This document shows positions 7,215-15,837 of a DNA stretch of 38,734 nt, in pieces. The notes beneath the pieces are model-generated. The model saw only the letters and a list, made by a program, of their open reading frames with translations, ran no database searches and had not been told where the DNA came from. The first letter of the stretch is position 1. Each line of letters begins with the position of its first letter. This DNA is from Gammaproteobacteria bacterium (GTDB lineage Bacteria > Pseudomonadota > Gammaproteobacteria > UBA6429 > Thiohalophilaceae), in the NCBI GenBank assembly GCA_015491815.1, contig WFVC01000029.1, forward strand, positions 1 to 38,734, read 5' to 3'. The translations under genes were made by a program, and so were the position numbers.

Positions 7215-9188
7215 CTAGAGATTAACCGGCGTGGTGGGGGTGCTCGGGGTGAAAACCAGCTTAACCAGTGTTCCTCCCCCGGCGTTATTTTTTATTGTCA
7301 GTTTACCATTCATACTGCGGGTGCGTTCATTCATAATCGCCAGTCCATAGTGATGCGGCTGTGACTGAAGTTTGTCGATGCCAACGCCATCATCTTCGAT
7401 ATGGATCTGGATATCGCCCTGTGAGTTGTATTGTAACAATACTATTGCATTTTGTGCATGAGCATGATGAATAACATTGGACAGGGCTTCACGAATTAAT
7501 TGCAGAACATGGATTTCTTCATTCGGGGTTAGATCGAAGTAAGGCAGGCGATTATCACACTGGATATGCGTGTCGCTGCGGTCATTAAATTCTTCTACGG
7601 TTTTCTCCAGCGCTTCGTTAAAAGTCTCCCCCTCAAGTTTAAGGCGAAAGGTAGTGAGCAGTTCGCGCAGTTCACGGTAGGCGCTGTTCAGGCCCAGACG
7701 CAGTTCGGTAATAATTTTTTCTGCACTGGATTTATTTTCCGGTTTCTTTAATTCCGCCTGTAACAGGCTGACCTGTATTTTCATATAGGTCAGGGACTGG
7801 GCGAGTGAGTCGTGAAGTTCACGGGCAATCACGCTGCGTTCTTCTATCAATTCCAGACGTCGGTTTTCAGCCGCCTGCTGCGAATTGTTGATAGTCATAC
7901 CGATATGTCCAGCAATGGTTTCCAACAGTTGTATTTGCCATGTTTCCACCGTTTTTCCGCTATGCGGCGCCATTAATAACACGCCATAGCGTTGAGTTTT
8001 GTCTCTGATGGGAATCGTGATAATTTTTCTATCCAGATCAAAATCCATAAACCGGGTTTCATCTGTTTGTAAACACCGGCTGCAGCCATTTTTGTCACAT
8101 AATTGTTCTTTACAGATAGCCTGATCCAGGGTCGAAGCCAGCATGGCGGCGGATTTATTTATCTGATTGCTCAGGCAAATAGCGCCGCAATGCATGTCGG
8201 ATAATTGCTCGATGTCCTGTAACAATTGAGGGTAGGCTTCATGCGGGGTGGCGGCGAGGTTAAGATGTCTGACGGTTCTATAAAGCAATTCCAGTGAACA
8301 GTTGCTGCGTTCAAGATCCCTTGTTTTCTGCTGAACGCGATCTTCCAGTTCAGCATAAATATGAGACAGATCCTCCGCCATAGAGTTGAACGCCTGTCCC
8401 AGTTGTCCCAGCTCATCTTCTCCGGTGTACTGTGTGCGAAAGCTGAAATCCCGTTGTCGAGTGCGCTCGGCGCCAGTCAGTAATTGTTGCAGTGGTAGGC
8501 GAATGTGTTGTTTGACCAGGAACAGACCGGCCAACGCCAGCAGAACAGTAAGAGTCAGCGTGATGACCTGATAAATACGCAGATCTCGAATATTGCTCTC
8601 GGCATCGTCCTCAAGCAGTGAAACAAGATAGTCAATATTATTAACAAAATCGCTAACCAGAGAAAAATATTGGGCGCGCAGATTAGTGACCGCATCTTCA
8701 CTGATGGAGAAATCCTGACTGTCTTCAGACTGAAAGCCAAGCAGGCCATCAAGATAGATGTCAAACAGAGGTCGGATCTCCTCATGCCACTGATATTCAA
8801 TTCGTTCGTAGGCCTGTCGCAGGGGATGTTGCTGATCATCGGGAAGCACATCGGTGAGCGCCGGACTGTGCAAGTGTTGTTCAAACTCATCTATAAGGGC
8901 ATAGGTGTTCCGCCAGTGTTCTTTAATATCAATCGCATCGTAAACCATACTGCTGGCGATTCGATAGGAACGCATGCGCAGGGCGCCGGATTCATTGATG
9001 GCGGTTGCCTCGCCCTGCATGGTGTCGGCAATAAACAGGGAGACAGCCATGCTTGCAAAGGCAAGTAGAGTAATGGCGGCCATAACCGAACCGAGATTGA
9101 ACAGCAGTGAATGACGAAGACGCAGAGGCATAAAGCATTGTATCCGCCCCCAGCTTTTTCTAAAACCAGGGAGGCAGATTTTTATCAT
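7215..9188 (-). CDS. narX: Nitrate/nitrite sensor histidine kinase, NarX type
   Basis: 657 residues as the longest frame. The order is TM1 (about 33-53), a periplasmic domain opening with the nitrate-binding P-box ATAINESGALRMRSYRIAS (61-79), TM2 (about 208-225), HAMP, a GAF-like module with a NarX-type cysteine cluster (C334, C338, C359, C364, C369, C372), then a HisKA_3 domain with phospho-accepting H459 in ARELHDSLAQS, and a HATPase_c domain with EALSNVIHHA and DDGVGI. An ATG at 9131 (MPLRLRHSLLFN) may be the true start, since the 19 extra residues have no counterpart in typical NarX. It is transcribed away from the nap cluster and is directly followed by narL. Confidence 0.9.
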   Translation of the reverse strand: MIKICLPGFRKSWGRIQCFMPLRLRHSLLFNLGSVMAAITLLAFASMAVSLFIADTMQGEATAINESGALRMRSYRIASSMVYDAIDIKEHWRNTYALIDEFEQHLHSPALTDVLPDDQQHPLRQAYERIEYQWHEEIRPLFDIYLDGLLGFQSEDSQDFSISEDAVTNLRAQYFSLVSDFVNNIDYLVSLLEDDAESNIRDLRIYQVITLTLTVLLALAGLFLVKQHIRLPLQQLLTGAERTRQRDFSFRTQYTGEDELGQLGQAFNSMAEDLSHIYAELEDRVQQKTRDLERSNCSLELLYRTVRHLNLAATPHEAYPQLLQDIEQLSDMHCGAICLSNQINKSAAMLASTLDQAICKEQLCDKNGCSRCLQTDETRFMDFDLDRKIITIPIRDKTQRYGVLLMAPHSGKTVETWQIQLLETIAGHIGMTINNSQQAAENRRLELIEERSVIARELHDSLAQSLTYMKIQVSLLQAELKKPENKSSAEKIITELRLGLNSAYRELRELLTTFRLKLEGETFNEALEKTVEEFNDRSDTHIQCDNRLPYFDLTPNEEIHVLQLIREALSNVIHHAHAQNAIVLLQYNSQGDIQIHIEDDGVGIDKLQSQPHHYGLAIMNERTRSMNGKLTIKNNAGGGTLVKLVFTPSTPTTPVNL

Positions 9189-9491
9189 TTTGGCGTCAGG
9201 AAAGCGCTACCACCAAAAAGTCATAAACGTCATGGCGGAAATGAACAATCTCAAAAAAATATGAATAAACTTATTATTTACAACAACTTAACATAAGTTT
9301 GAATACTACCACCAAGGGAGTACTCAGGGGGGTGATCAATATTTTTAACGCAAAAAGCAGTTAGACAATAGTCGTAAACGCTTGCTATAACATGAGTCGA
9401 AATAAAATTGTGTGCTGTCGATACTGGCGCTAATTCGTTTGGCGTCAGATCAAACTGGCCGGAACAACTATAAATTTATGAGGGTAAATAT
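9189..9491. promoter_or_regulatory. narX / cytochrome-napA divergent control region with repeated motifs
   Basis: This 303-bp region holds two copies of ctaccaccaa (9207-9216 and 9306-9315). The second begins a 7-2-7 arrangement TACCACC-AA-GGGAGTA (9307-9322), whose half-sites approximate the NarL/NarP heptamer TACYYMT. An 11-bp direct repeat, tttggcgtcag, occurs at 9189-9199 and 9438-9448. No clear FNR site was found; one atcaa half-site follows the second 11-mer. An aggg ribosome site precedes the cytochrome start. Nitrate control through NarL is the simplest reading. Confidence 0.5.
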
Positions 9492-10154
9492 ATGAGACGC
9501 CATCAACAAATTGCCAGTAGGGTAGTGGGTCTGGCCCTGTTGGCAATTGGCTCTGCGGGGCATGCGAGCGCAAATGAAGTCACGCAGGGGAAACAGCTGT
9601 TTGAACAAAATTGCCAGGTCTGTCATCAGGCCGATGCGATTGGTAAGCCGGGGTTTGCGCCATCATTGACGAATAAAGAACTACTGAGTATCGGTTCAGA
9701 CAAATTCTTTATGTCCACCATTCGCGATGGCCGAACCGGTACGGGCATGCCGCCCTTTGCTCATCTGGGCAAGAAAAAAATAAAAGCCATTGTGGCTTTT
9801 CTACGCAGCCATGAAAAGCTGCCTAACCGTTCAAAAGAAGTGGATGCGCAGCCGGAAAGTTTCGGCGATGCGCGCAAGGGTGAACTCTGGTTCAATGAGA
9901 TCTGTGTCGCCTGCCACGGTGATCGGGGTGAAGGCTATGGCGCCGGTGTTGTCGGCACCGCGATTGGCAAGGCCGGCTTTCTAAACAAGGTGTCCGATGG
10001 CTTTATTCGTGAAACGATTAAGAATGGCCGTTCCAATACGCGCATGCGCGGCTTCTCCGGTTCGGGTGGACTGGCGAATCTGCGTGATTCGGAAATTGAA
10101 GATATCATTGCCTACCTCCGAACTCTTGGCGGTAAGAGCAACAGGGCGCGTTAA
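9492..10154 (+). CDS. Periplasmic dihaem cytochrome c
   Basis: The 220-residue protein has a signal peptide (cleavage near HASANE) and two class I cytochrome c domains. The first carries C41-QV-C44-H45 and a candidate Met ligand in GTGMPPF; the second carries C138-VA-C141-H142 and NTRMRGF. Such dihaem proteins shuttle electrons in the periplasm. It lies 47 bp before the NapA-like gene, where canonical systems would have a dihaem NapB, but it is not NapB: NapB lacks this duplicated cytochrome-c fold. It may be the electron donor or acceptor of the molybdoenzyme. Confidence 0.85.
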   Translation: MRRHQQIASRVVGLALLAIGSAGHASANEVTQGKQLFEQNCQVCHQADAIGKPGFAPSLTNKELLSIGSDKFFMSTIRDGRTGTGMPPFAHLGKKKIKAIVAFLRSHEKLPNRSKEVDAQPESFGDARKGELWFNEICVACHGDRGEGYGAGVVGTAIGKAGFLNKVSDGFIRETIKNGRSNTRMRGFSGSGGLANLRDSEIEDIIAYLRTLGGKSNRAR

Positions 10155-10201
10155 GCGGATATTCATTACAGATATAATTAATTACATGGGAATGAACAAC
10201 T

Positions 10202-12901
10202 ATGAAACGCATTAAAGATATTTCCCGACGTGACTTTATTAAAAACAGCACGTTCATCACAGGCTCAGCCGCAGGCGCCGGACTCTTTGTCGGTAATAAC
10301 CCGGAACTGGAAGCGGCAACGTCTTCTTCAGATTCATCCTCTACAAAACGCACAACGGCATTGGCGCAATGCCCTTATTGCGGCGTGGGCTGCGGTACGG
10401 TTATTGTCTCGGAAAATGGAAAAATTGTTTCCATGCGCCCGGACAAGGATCATCCGACCAACTATGGTCTGCAGTGCATCAAGGGTCTGACCGCCGCCGA
10501 GCCTATCTACGTGGATCGCATGGAAGGGGACTCCTATGTGCGCAAGGATGTCTGGGAAGAATGGAACAAACCCGGTCATGGCGATATCGAATACACCAGC
10601 AAAACCAAGAATGCCTTTGACGAAGATCTTTTTGTTCGGGTGCCATACAAAAAAGCGTCAGAAATGGTGGCGCACAAGGTTGCGCATTTTGCGAAGAAAT
10701 ATGGCGGCAACTCGATTGCCCTGTATGGTTCCGGTCAGTTGACCATGGAAGGCCAGTATCTCGAAAACCTGTTCATGAAAGGGGTGCTGGGTTCCAATAC
10801 TATCGAAGCGAATGCGCGTATGTGTATGACTTCGGCGGTGACCGGCTATTTTGCGACCCTGGGTTCAGATACCCCGCCATTGGCCTATGAAGATCTGGAG
10901 CTGTCGGATATGGTCATGCACTTTGGCCACAATGCCCGTGAGTCCCATCCGATCATTTACTGGCGCATTGCAGATCACAAAAAGAAAACCGATATTCCAA
11001 CCGTGATCGTTGACCCGCGCTGGACAGGCTCCAGTCAGGGGTATGCGGATATCAATCCCAAAAACCATGTGCATGTGCCGATTATGAACGGCGACATTAG
11101 TTTCCTGAACTCACTGGCGCATGTGCTGTTAAAAGATCATGATGATGTTATCGATTGGGATTTCCTCAAAGCGCATGTTACCGGCTGGAAAGAGTATATT
11201 TCCGAAGTCAAAAAGAACTACAGTCCTGAGCAGGTTCAGGATCGCATGGGCAGTGACAAGGTTACGCCGGAAATGATTCGCCATGTTGCCGGTCTGTTTG
11301 CCGATGCAACCCGTAAGCGCCTGAAGCGCAGCAAGATGGAGCACAAAGGCGACGGGCATGGCGGCGTTATTATCATGTGGGGAATTGGTTATAACCAGCA
11401 TATTCACGGACAGCATAATGTTATTTCCATCATCAACCTGCTGACCCTGACCGGTAATCTGGCCAAGCCGGGTTGTGGACCGTTCTCAATGACCGGTCAG
11501 CCGAATGCTATGGGCGAACGCTTTACCGGTGGCCTGACCGGACGTCTGCCATTTAATATGCCGTTGAAAAACGCCAAACATCGCAAACACATGGCCAAGC
11601 AATGGGGTGTGCCGGAGAAAAATCTGATCCATGCCATGAATTCAGATAATCGTGGTATGGCGATTGGCATGATGGAACGCGCCAACAAGGGTGAAGTGAA
11701 GGCGATGTTCCTGGTTTATGCGACCCATATCGACCTGCCGGATCAGCATAATTTGGTGCGCCCGGGATTGATGAAATCCTTCAATGTGGTGCAGGAAATT
11801 TATCGGCATGCGCCGAATAATCTGTTTGCTGATGTGATTTTCCCGGCGGCGACCTGGGGTGAAGTGGACGGTGTTTATATCAGTTCAGAACGCCGCATCA
11901 ATATCTGTCAGGCCGGTGGCACGCCGCCTCCGGGATGTCTGCCGGATATGGACATGGTGATCGATAAGGGTAAGGAGATCGCCCATTTGTTAGGACTGGA
12001 TGGCGACAAGATTTTCCCCTGGGGTAAGAATGATAAAGGCTTCTATGATGCTGAACAGGTGTTCCGCTCGGTAGTCGAGGCTTCGGCGGGTAGTGACACC
12101 GATCTTACCGGTATGTTGGAAGTTGAAAAGATTGATGGCACTGGCCTGTATCAGCAGTTGATCGATCATCGCGGCATTCAGTGGCCGGCGCCGACCTATA
12201 CGATTGCCAAGGCCGGTGGCGCCAAACGCCGTTACATGAATCAGGAAGGCGTCTGGAAGTCCAAACCCTATGGTTATTTCCGCACCAAAGATGGCAAAGT
12301 GCACATGAAACTGTGTAAGCAGGATTACAGCCAGCGCAAGGAGATCACCAATAAGTTAATGCAGTTCGGTGTCAAGAAAGACTTTTATGTCATTGACAAT
12401 ATTGATCTTATCAAGAAAGCGCGCGACATGGCGCTTACCCCGGATTTACCGGATGAGAAGCACCGGGGTAAAAAGTGGCAGGATATTCCGAAAGATAAAT
12501 ATCCCTACTGGCTGGGACTGGGTGTGGTCTATGAACACTTCCATACCGCCAAATCCAACCGCAGTCCAACGACCCGTCGCCTGGTGCCGGAACAGTATGT
12601 GGAAATGCATCCGGATGATGCCGCCGCGCTGGGTATCAAGGATGGCGATCAGGTTCGCCTGATTACCCGTCGGGGACACTATCAGGCGCGTGCTCAGGTC
12701 GGCACCAATAGTATCGTCCGTCCGGCGCGCAACTCGGTTCCACCGGGGTATCTGTTTAGCCCCTGGAACCTGTCAGTTGCCGACAGCGCGGATCCGAAAA
12801 AGAACAAATGGCTGGTTAATGGGGTTTCCAACCGCGCCTTTGATCCGGTCTCTGGACAGGTGGACTTCAAAAAGCTGGCCTGTCGTATCGAGAAGGTATG
12901 A
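10202..12901 (+). CDS. napA: Periplasmic NapA-like molybdopterin oxidoreductase (divergent)
   Basis: 899 residues, longer than the roughly 830 of E. coli NapA. A Tat signal (SRRDFIKN at 8-15) is followed by a [4Fe-4S] motif C57-x2-C60-x3-C64-x27-C92 and the CIKG lysine. The predicted molybdenum ligand is C208 in NARMCMTSAV (NARHCMASAV in NapA). Further shared segments are GCGPFSMTGQPNAMG, the SSERRIN segment, EHFHTA and the terminal VDFKKLACRIEKV. Departures include CPYCGVGC instead of CRFCGTGC, ESHP instead of EMHP, HIHGQHN instead of HTRGVWANN, and an insert at about 105-145. Family membership is firm; nitrate as the substrate is probable but not certain. Confidence 0.8.
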   Translation: MKRIKDISRRDFIKNSTFITGSAAGAGLFVGNNPELEAATSSSDSSSTKRTTALAQCPYCGVGCGTVIVSENGKIVSMRPDKDHPTNYGLQCIKGLTAAEPIYVDRMEGDSYVRKDVWEEWNKPGHGDIEYTSKTKNAFDEDLFVRVPYKKASEMVAHKVAHFAKKYGGNSIALYGSGQLTMEGQYLENLFMKGVLGSNTIEANARMCMTSAVTGYFATLGSDTPPLAYEDLELSDMVMHFGHNARESHPIIYWRIADHKKKTDIPTVIVDPRWTGSSQGYADINPKNHVHVPIMNGDISFLNSLAHVLLKDHDDVIDWDFLKAHVTGWKEYISEVKKNYSPEQVQDRMGSDKVTPEMIRHVAGLFADATRKRLKRSKMEHKGDGHGGVIIMWGIGYNQHIHGQHNVISIINLLTLTGNLAKPGCGPFSMTGQPNAMGERFTGGLTGRLPFNMPLKNAKHRKHMAKQWGVPEKNLIHAMNSDNRGMAIGMMERANKGEVKAMFLVYATHIDLPDQHNLVRPGLMKSFNVVQEIYRHAPNNLFADVIFPAATWGEVDGVYISSERRINICQAGGTPPPGCLPDMDMVIDKGKEIAHLLGLDGDKIFPWGKNDKGFYDAEQVFRSVVEASAGSDTDLTGMLEVEKIDGTGLYQQLIDHRGIQWPAPTYTIAKAGGAKRRYMNQEGVWKSKPYGYFRTKDGKVHMKLCKQDYSQRKEITNKLMQFGVKKDFYVIDNIDLIKKARDMALTPDLPDEKHRGKKWQDIPKDKYPYWLGLGVVYEHFHTAKSNRSPTTRRLVPEQYVEMHPDDAAALGIKDGDQVRLITRRGHYQARAQVGTNSIVRPARNSVPPGYLFSPWNLSVADSADPKKNKWLVNGVSNRAFDPVSGQVDFKKLACRIEKV

Positions 12902-12940
12902 TTAACAGGTTCTTTGTTCCTGACAGTAGGTAGCACCTTT

Positions 12941-12976
12941 ATGCGGTACACCGGCTTTCGGTGTGCCGCATTTTTC
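12941..12976 (+). terminator. Strong intrinsic-terminator hairpin between napA and napG
   Basis: The stem atgcggtacaccg (12941-12953) pairs with cggtgtgccgcat (12959-12971), 13 bp with one G-U pair and a gcttt loop, followed by a short T run. It lies inside the 92-bp napA-napG gap. It should end part of the transcripts and give more cytochrome and catalytic subunit than membrane components, or protect the upstream mRNA 3' end. Confidence 0.75.
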
Positions 12977-12993
12977 AGTTATAGTAGTTTTAA

Positions 12994-13593
12994 ATGAAAA
13001 GACGCCATTTTTTAAAAGAACTTGTTGCCGGCGCAGTGGCAAGCTCTGTATTGAAGTCCTCTCTGGCGGAAGCCGCCTTCTCAGCACAAACTGCTCAACG
13101 CTATTTACGTCCCCCCGGCGCGCTGGCCGAGGAAGAGTTTGAAAGTCGTTGTATCCGCTGTGGTCAGTGTGGCGAAATATGCCCGAATCGTTGTATCGAA
13201 TATTTCGATCTTGAAAACGGCATAGATTCACTGAATACGCCCTTTATTGTTCCCCGCACCAAGGCCTGCATTTTATGTATGAAATGTGGACAGGTCTGCC
13301 CGACGGGCGCGTTAAAACCACTTGAACGTACGGCGAATGATATTCTGACGCATGTGCGAATGGGACGGGCAAGGGTGGAGGAAAGTCTGTGCCTGTCCTT
13401 TCAGGGCAAAACTTGCGGGGTCTGTTATCGCGCCTGTCCGCTGCAGGATGTGGCTATCAGGGTCGGCCTGCTGGAGCAGCCGCATGTCCTCGATGGTTGC
13501 GTTGGCTGTGGTTTGTGTGAACGATCCTGCATTCAATTACCGCAGGCCATAAAGATTATTCCCAATCATATAATTAAGGCGACGGCATCATGA
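12994..13593 (+). CDS. napG: NapG-type periplasmic ferredoxin (4 x [4Fe-4S])
   Basis: The 199-residue protein begins with a Tat signal (KRRHFLKEL plus hydrophobic stretch) and YLRPPGAL, as in NapG. Four cysteine groups follow: CIRCGQCGEIC, CILCMKCGQVC, CLSFQGKTCGVCYRAC (the NapG signature) and CVGCGLCERSC. With NapH, NapG forms a quinol-oxidising route to NapA. The ribosome site is weak (no clear purine run before the ATG), and the terminator hairpin lies just upstream. Its stop overlaps the napH start. Confidence 0.88.
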   Translation: MKRRHFLKELVAGAVASSVLKSSLAEAAFSAQTAQRYLRPPGALAEEEFESRCIRCGQCGEICPNRCIEYFDLENGIDSLNTPFIVPRTKACILCMKCGQVCPTGALKPLERTANDILTHVRMGRARVEESLCLSFQGKTCGVCYRACPLQDVAIRVGLLEQPHVLDGCVGCGLCERSCIQLPQAIKIIPNHIIKATAS

Positions 13594-14582
13594 GCGCAAT
13601 ACGGAAGCCATTTTTTCTCTGGCGGCATCTCAATAAATTACGCTGGCTGGTATTGAGTCTGATTTTTATGATGCTGGTGTTTTTACCCTTTGTGCATGTC
13701 TATCAGACTTACGTTGCCTCATTTTCCTATGACCTGCTCTCTGAAAATGAAAAAGAACTGTTTGATATCATGGCGGCGCTAACGTCACCATTGACGGATA
13801 ATCCTGCCGATGATCTGGATGCGATCAAGGGCAACACCTGGTCGGGTAATTTTTTCGGTTATCAGATTTCTGATCCGCTGGCGGTGGTCGGGCAGGTGGC
13901 GGCGGGTCTCTCGGTTTACTGGCCCTTTGTCCTGACTGCGTTATTGCCGGTAATTTTTACGCTTTTGTTTGGGCGTTTTTTCTGTGGCTGGATTTGCCCG
14001 GCGACATTTTTATATGAACTCAACACGATTGTTTCATTATCACTGCAGCGCGCCGGCATCAAGGTGGGCCAGCGTCGTTTTGATCGACGGCTAAAATATC
14101 TGGTGCTGGTCATCGGCCTGATTATTTCGGCCATCAGTGGATCGGTGCTTATCTCGGTTATTTACCCGCCGGCGATTATCGGCCGCGAACTGTATTTTGG
14201 TATCGCCCTTGGCGGCGTGGGCGCGGGACTGGTGTTTTTTGTTCTGACCCTGTTGTTTGATCTGTTTGTTTCACGCCGGGGGTTTTGCCGCTATGTCTGC
14301 CCCGGTGGCGCGCTCTATTCTCTGCTTGGTCGATTCAGACTTTTCCGTATTCGACGCATTGTAGAAAATTGCAATGACTGCGCGAAATGCAATGCGGTTT
14401 GCGAGTTTGCACTGGATCCTCTGCACGATGATTTCGGTCAGGAATGCAATAATTGCACGGCCTGTATTGCGGTTTGTCCCACTGATGCGATGACCTTTGT
14501 GATCCGGCCAGTGGATGAGCCGAATCAGGGACCGGGCCATCTGGGGAAAAAATACAAACGTCAGCAACAGCAAAAAGGATAG
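13590..14582 (+). CDS. napH: NapH membrane polyferredoxin
   Basis: The 330-residue membrane protein has about four hydrophobic segments, the cytoplasmic-side motifs CGWICPATFLYEL and CRYVCPGGALYSL, and two C-terminal [4Fe-4S] sets (CNDCAKCNAVC and CNNCTACIAVC). This is the standard NapH plan: quinol oxidation coupled to NapG. The ATGA overlap with napG implies translational coupling. A periplasmic loop of about 60 residues lies between the first two helices. Confidence 0.88.
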   Translation: MSAIRKPFFLWRHLNKLRWLVLSLIFMMLVFLPFVHVYQTYVASFSYDLLSENEKELFDIMAALTSPLTDNPADDLDAIKGNTWSGNFFGYQISDPLAVVGQVAAGLSVYWPFVLTALLPVIFTLLFGRFFCGWICPATFLYELNTIVSLSLQRAGIKVGQRRFDRRLKYLVLVIGLIISAISGSVLISVIYPPAIIGRELYFGIALGGVGAGLVFFVLTLLFDLFVSRRGFCRYVCPGGALYSLLGRFRLFRIRRIVENCNDCAKCNAVCEFALDPLHDDFGQECNNCTACIAVCPTDAMTFVIRPVDEPNQGPGHLGKKYKRQQQQKG

Positions 14583-14586
14583 CAAT

Positions 14587-15201
14587 ATGCGTCGGCGTTC
14601 TTTTTTACAGAGGTTGATTGTTAGCGCCGGCATGCTGGGCGCGGCGATCCTGCCCTATGGTTTGGCGCGTCTGTTGAGTCCTGCTGTCGCCAGTGATTTT
14701 TCCCGCCATTTGCGTCCACCCGGTTCCCTGAAAAATGACGAGGATTTTATCGCCGCCTGTATCGGTTGTGGTCTGTGTGGTGAGATATGTCCGCCGAAGT
14801 GTATTTTGTTCGATAAACGCGAAGGGGGTAATCAGCTCAATACGCCCTATATCAATCCGGAAGTCAAAGCCTGTACGCTTTGCGCTAAATGCATGGACGT
14901 CTGTCCGACGGAAGCCATTACCCATTTAGAACGCAATGAGATTAAGATGGGCATCGCCCAGATCGATCGCAGCGCCTGTTATCCCTGGGTTGATCGCGGT
15001 GTGTGTGGCGCCTGTGTGGCCATTTGTCCACTGGGGGAAAAAGCCATTACCTTTGAGTTTGCCAATATGTATCGTCCGGTGGTTATCGAAAAAGGTTGTG
15101 TCGGTTGTGGCCTGTGCGTAGAGATCTGCCCGCATCCCAGCCTGCCAATCAGAATTGTTGAACCGTCGATGGGCACAGTGGTAAAACACGCCATTAGTTA
15201 A
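14587..15201 (+). CDS. Second NapG-type periplasmic ferredoxin
   Basis: The start is set at 14587 (MRRRSFLQRL), which gives a proper Tat signal and an aaggat ribosome site; the longer frame from 14515 would run into napH. The 204 residues repeat the NapG plan: HLRPPGSL, CIGCGLCGEIC, CTLCAKCMDVC, CYPWVDRGVCGACVAIC and CVGCGLCVEIC. It is clearly a paralogue of 12994-13593 and only 4 bp from napH. A second NapG in one cluster is unusual; it could pair with the membrane polyferredoxin at 15834-17363. Confidence 0.85.
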   Translation: MRRRSFLQRLIVSAGMLGAAILPYGLARLLSPAVASDFSRHLRPPGSLKNDEDFIAACIGCGLCGEICPPKCILFDKREGGNQLNTPYINPEVKACTLCAKCMDVCPTEAITHLERNEIKMGIAQIDRSACYPWVDRGVCGACVAICPLGEKAITFEFANMYRPVVIEKGCVGCGLCVEICPHPSLPIRIVEPSMGTVVKHAIS

Positions 15202-15240
15202 AGATCTGATATTAATATTGTAATACGCAATTTATATCTT

Positions 15241-15837
15241 ATGAAAAATGTAAAAATAATTTCCGTCTCAGGTCGAGTAACCATTCTGTTGCTCAGTTTA
15301 ATATTGTCGGCTAATGCTTTTGCTCATCATGTGCTTGGCCGGCCGGCCTACAGCTTGAATGAAGATTCAAACACGCCACCGAGCATGGAAGTGGAAACAC
15401 AGATTGGAAACTACTTCGTTACCTATATGATTTTTCCCGCCTTTCCCCGGCCCGGAGAAAAAGGCCGGATTAATATTTACGCTTCCAGAATTGATAATGG
15501 CGATACGCTGTCTGTCCCCGTAACATTCATGGTGCGCAATGACGGCTGGTTTACAGACAGCGCGGAAGAGACGTTGGGTACGCAGGAAGTCTATGATGGC
15601 GTTTACCGGCAGGGTTTCGTGTTTAAGGAAAAGGGTAGTTATATCATAACCGCAAAATTTGAAGCCGATGGTGAACCTTATATTATCGACTTTCCTCTGC
15701 AAATCGGCGAGAGCACCTCGATGCTGCCAATCGGCATTGCTCTGGGGAGTATCGTATTAATTTTGGCCGGGGTGAATATTCTGCAACGCAAACGTCTAAT
15801 GCGTGAAAAAATACGTGAGGTTCGGGATAGCTCATGA
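15241..15837 (+). CDS. FixH/YtkA-like periplasmic protein with C-terminal anchor
   Basis: The 198-residue product has a signal peptide ending SANAFA, so the mature chain would start HHVLGRPAY. The middle is a beta-sandwich-like domain with PAFPRPGEKGRINIYASRI and VPVTFMVRNDG, the pattern of FixH/YtkA domains. A membrane helix (about 161-181) and a basic tail (QRKRLMREKIREV) close the protein, placing the domain in the periplasm. No cysteines are present. The stop overlaps the next start (ATGA), so the two are coupled. FixH proteins are linked to copper handling; a metal role here is inference. No function is established. Confidence 0.6.
   Translation: MKNVKIISVSGRVTILLLSLILSANAFAHHVLGRPAYSLNEDSNTPPSMEVETQIGNYFVTYMIFPAFPRPGEKGRINIYASRIDNGDTLSVPVTFMVRNDGWFTDSAEETLGTQEVYDGVYRQGFVFKEKGSYIITAKFEADGEPYIIDFPLQIGESTSMLPIGIALGSIVLILAGVNILQRKRLMREKIREVRDSS

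Noticed and set aside
9438-9452. FNR box upstream of the cytochrome gene
   Set aside because: Only the atcaa half matches; the opposite half does not fit TTGAT at the required spacing.
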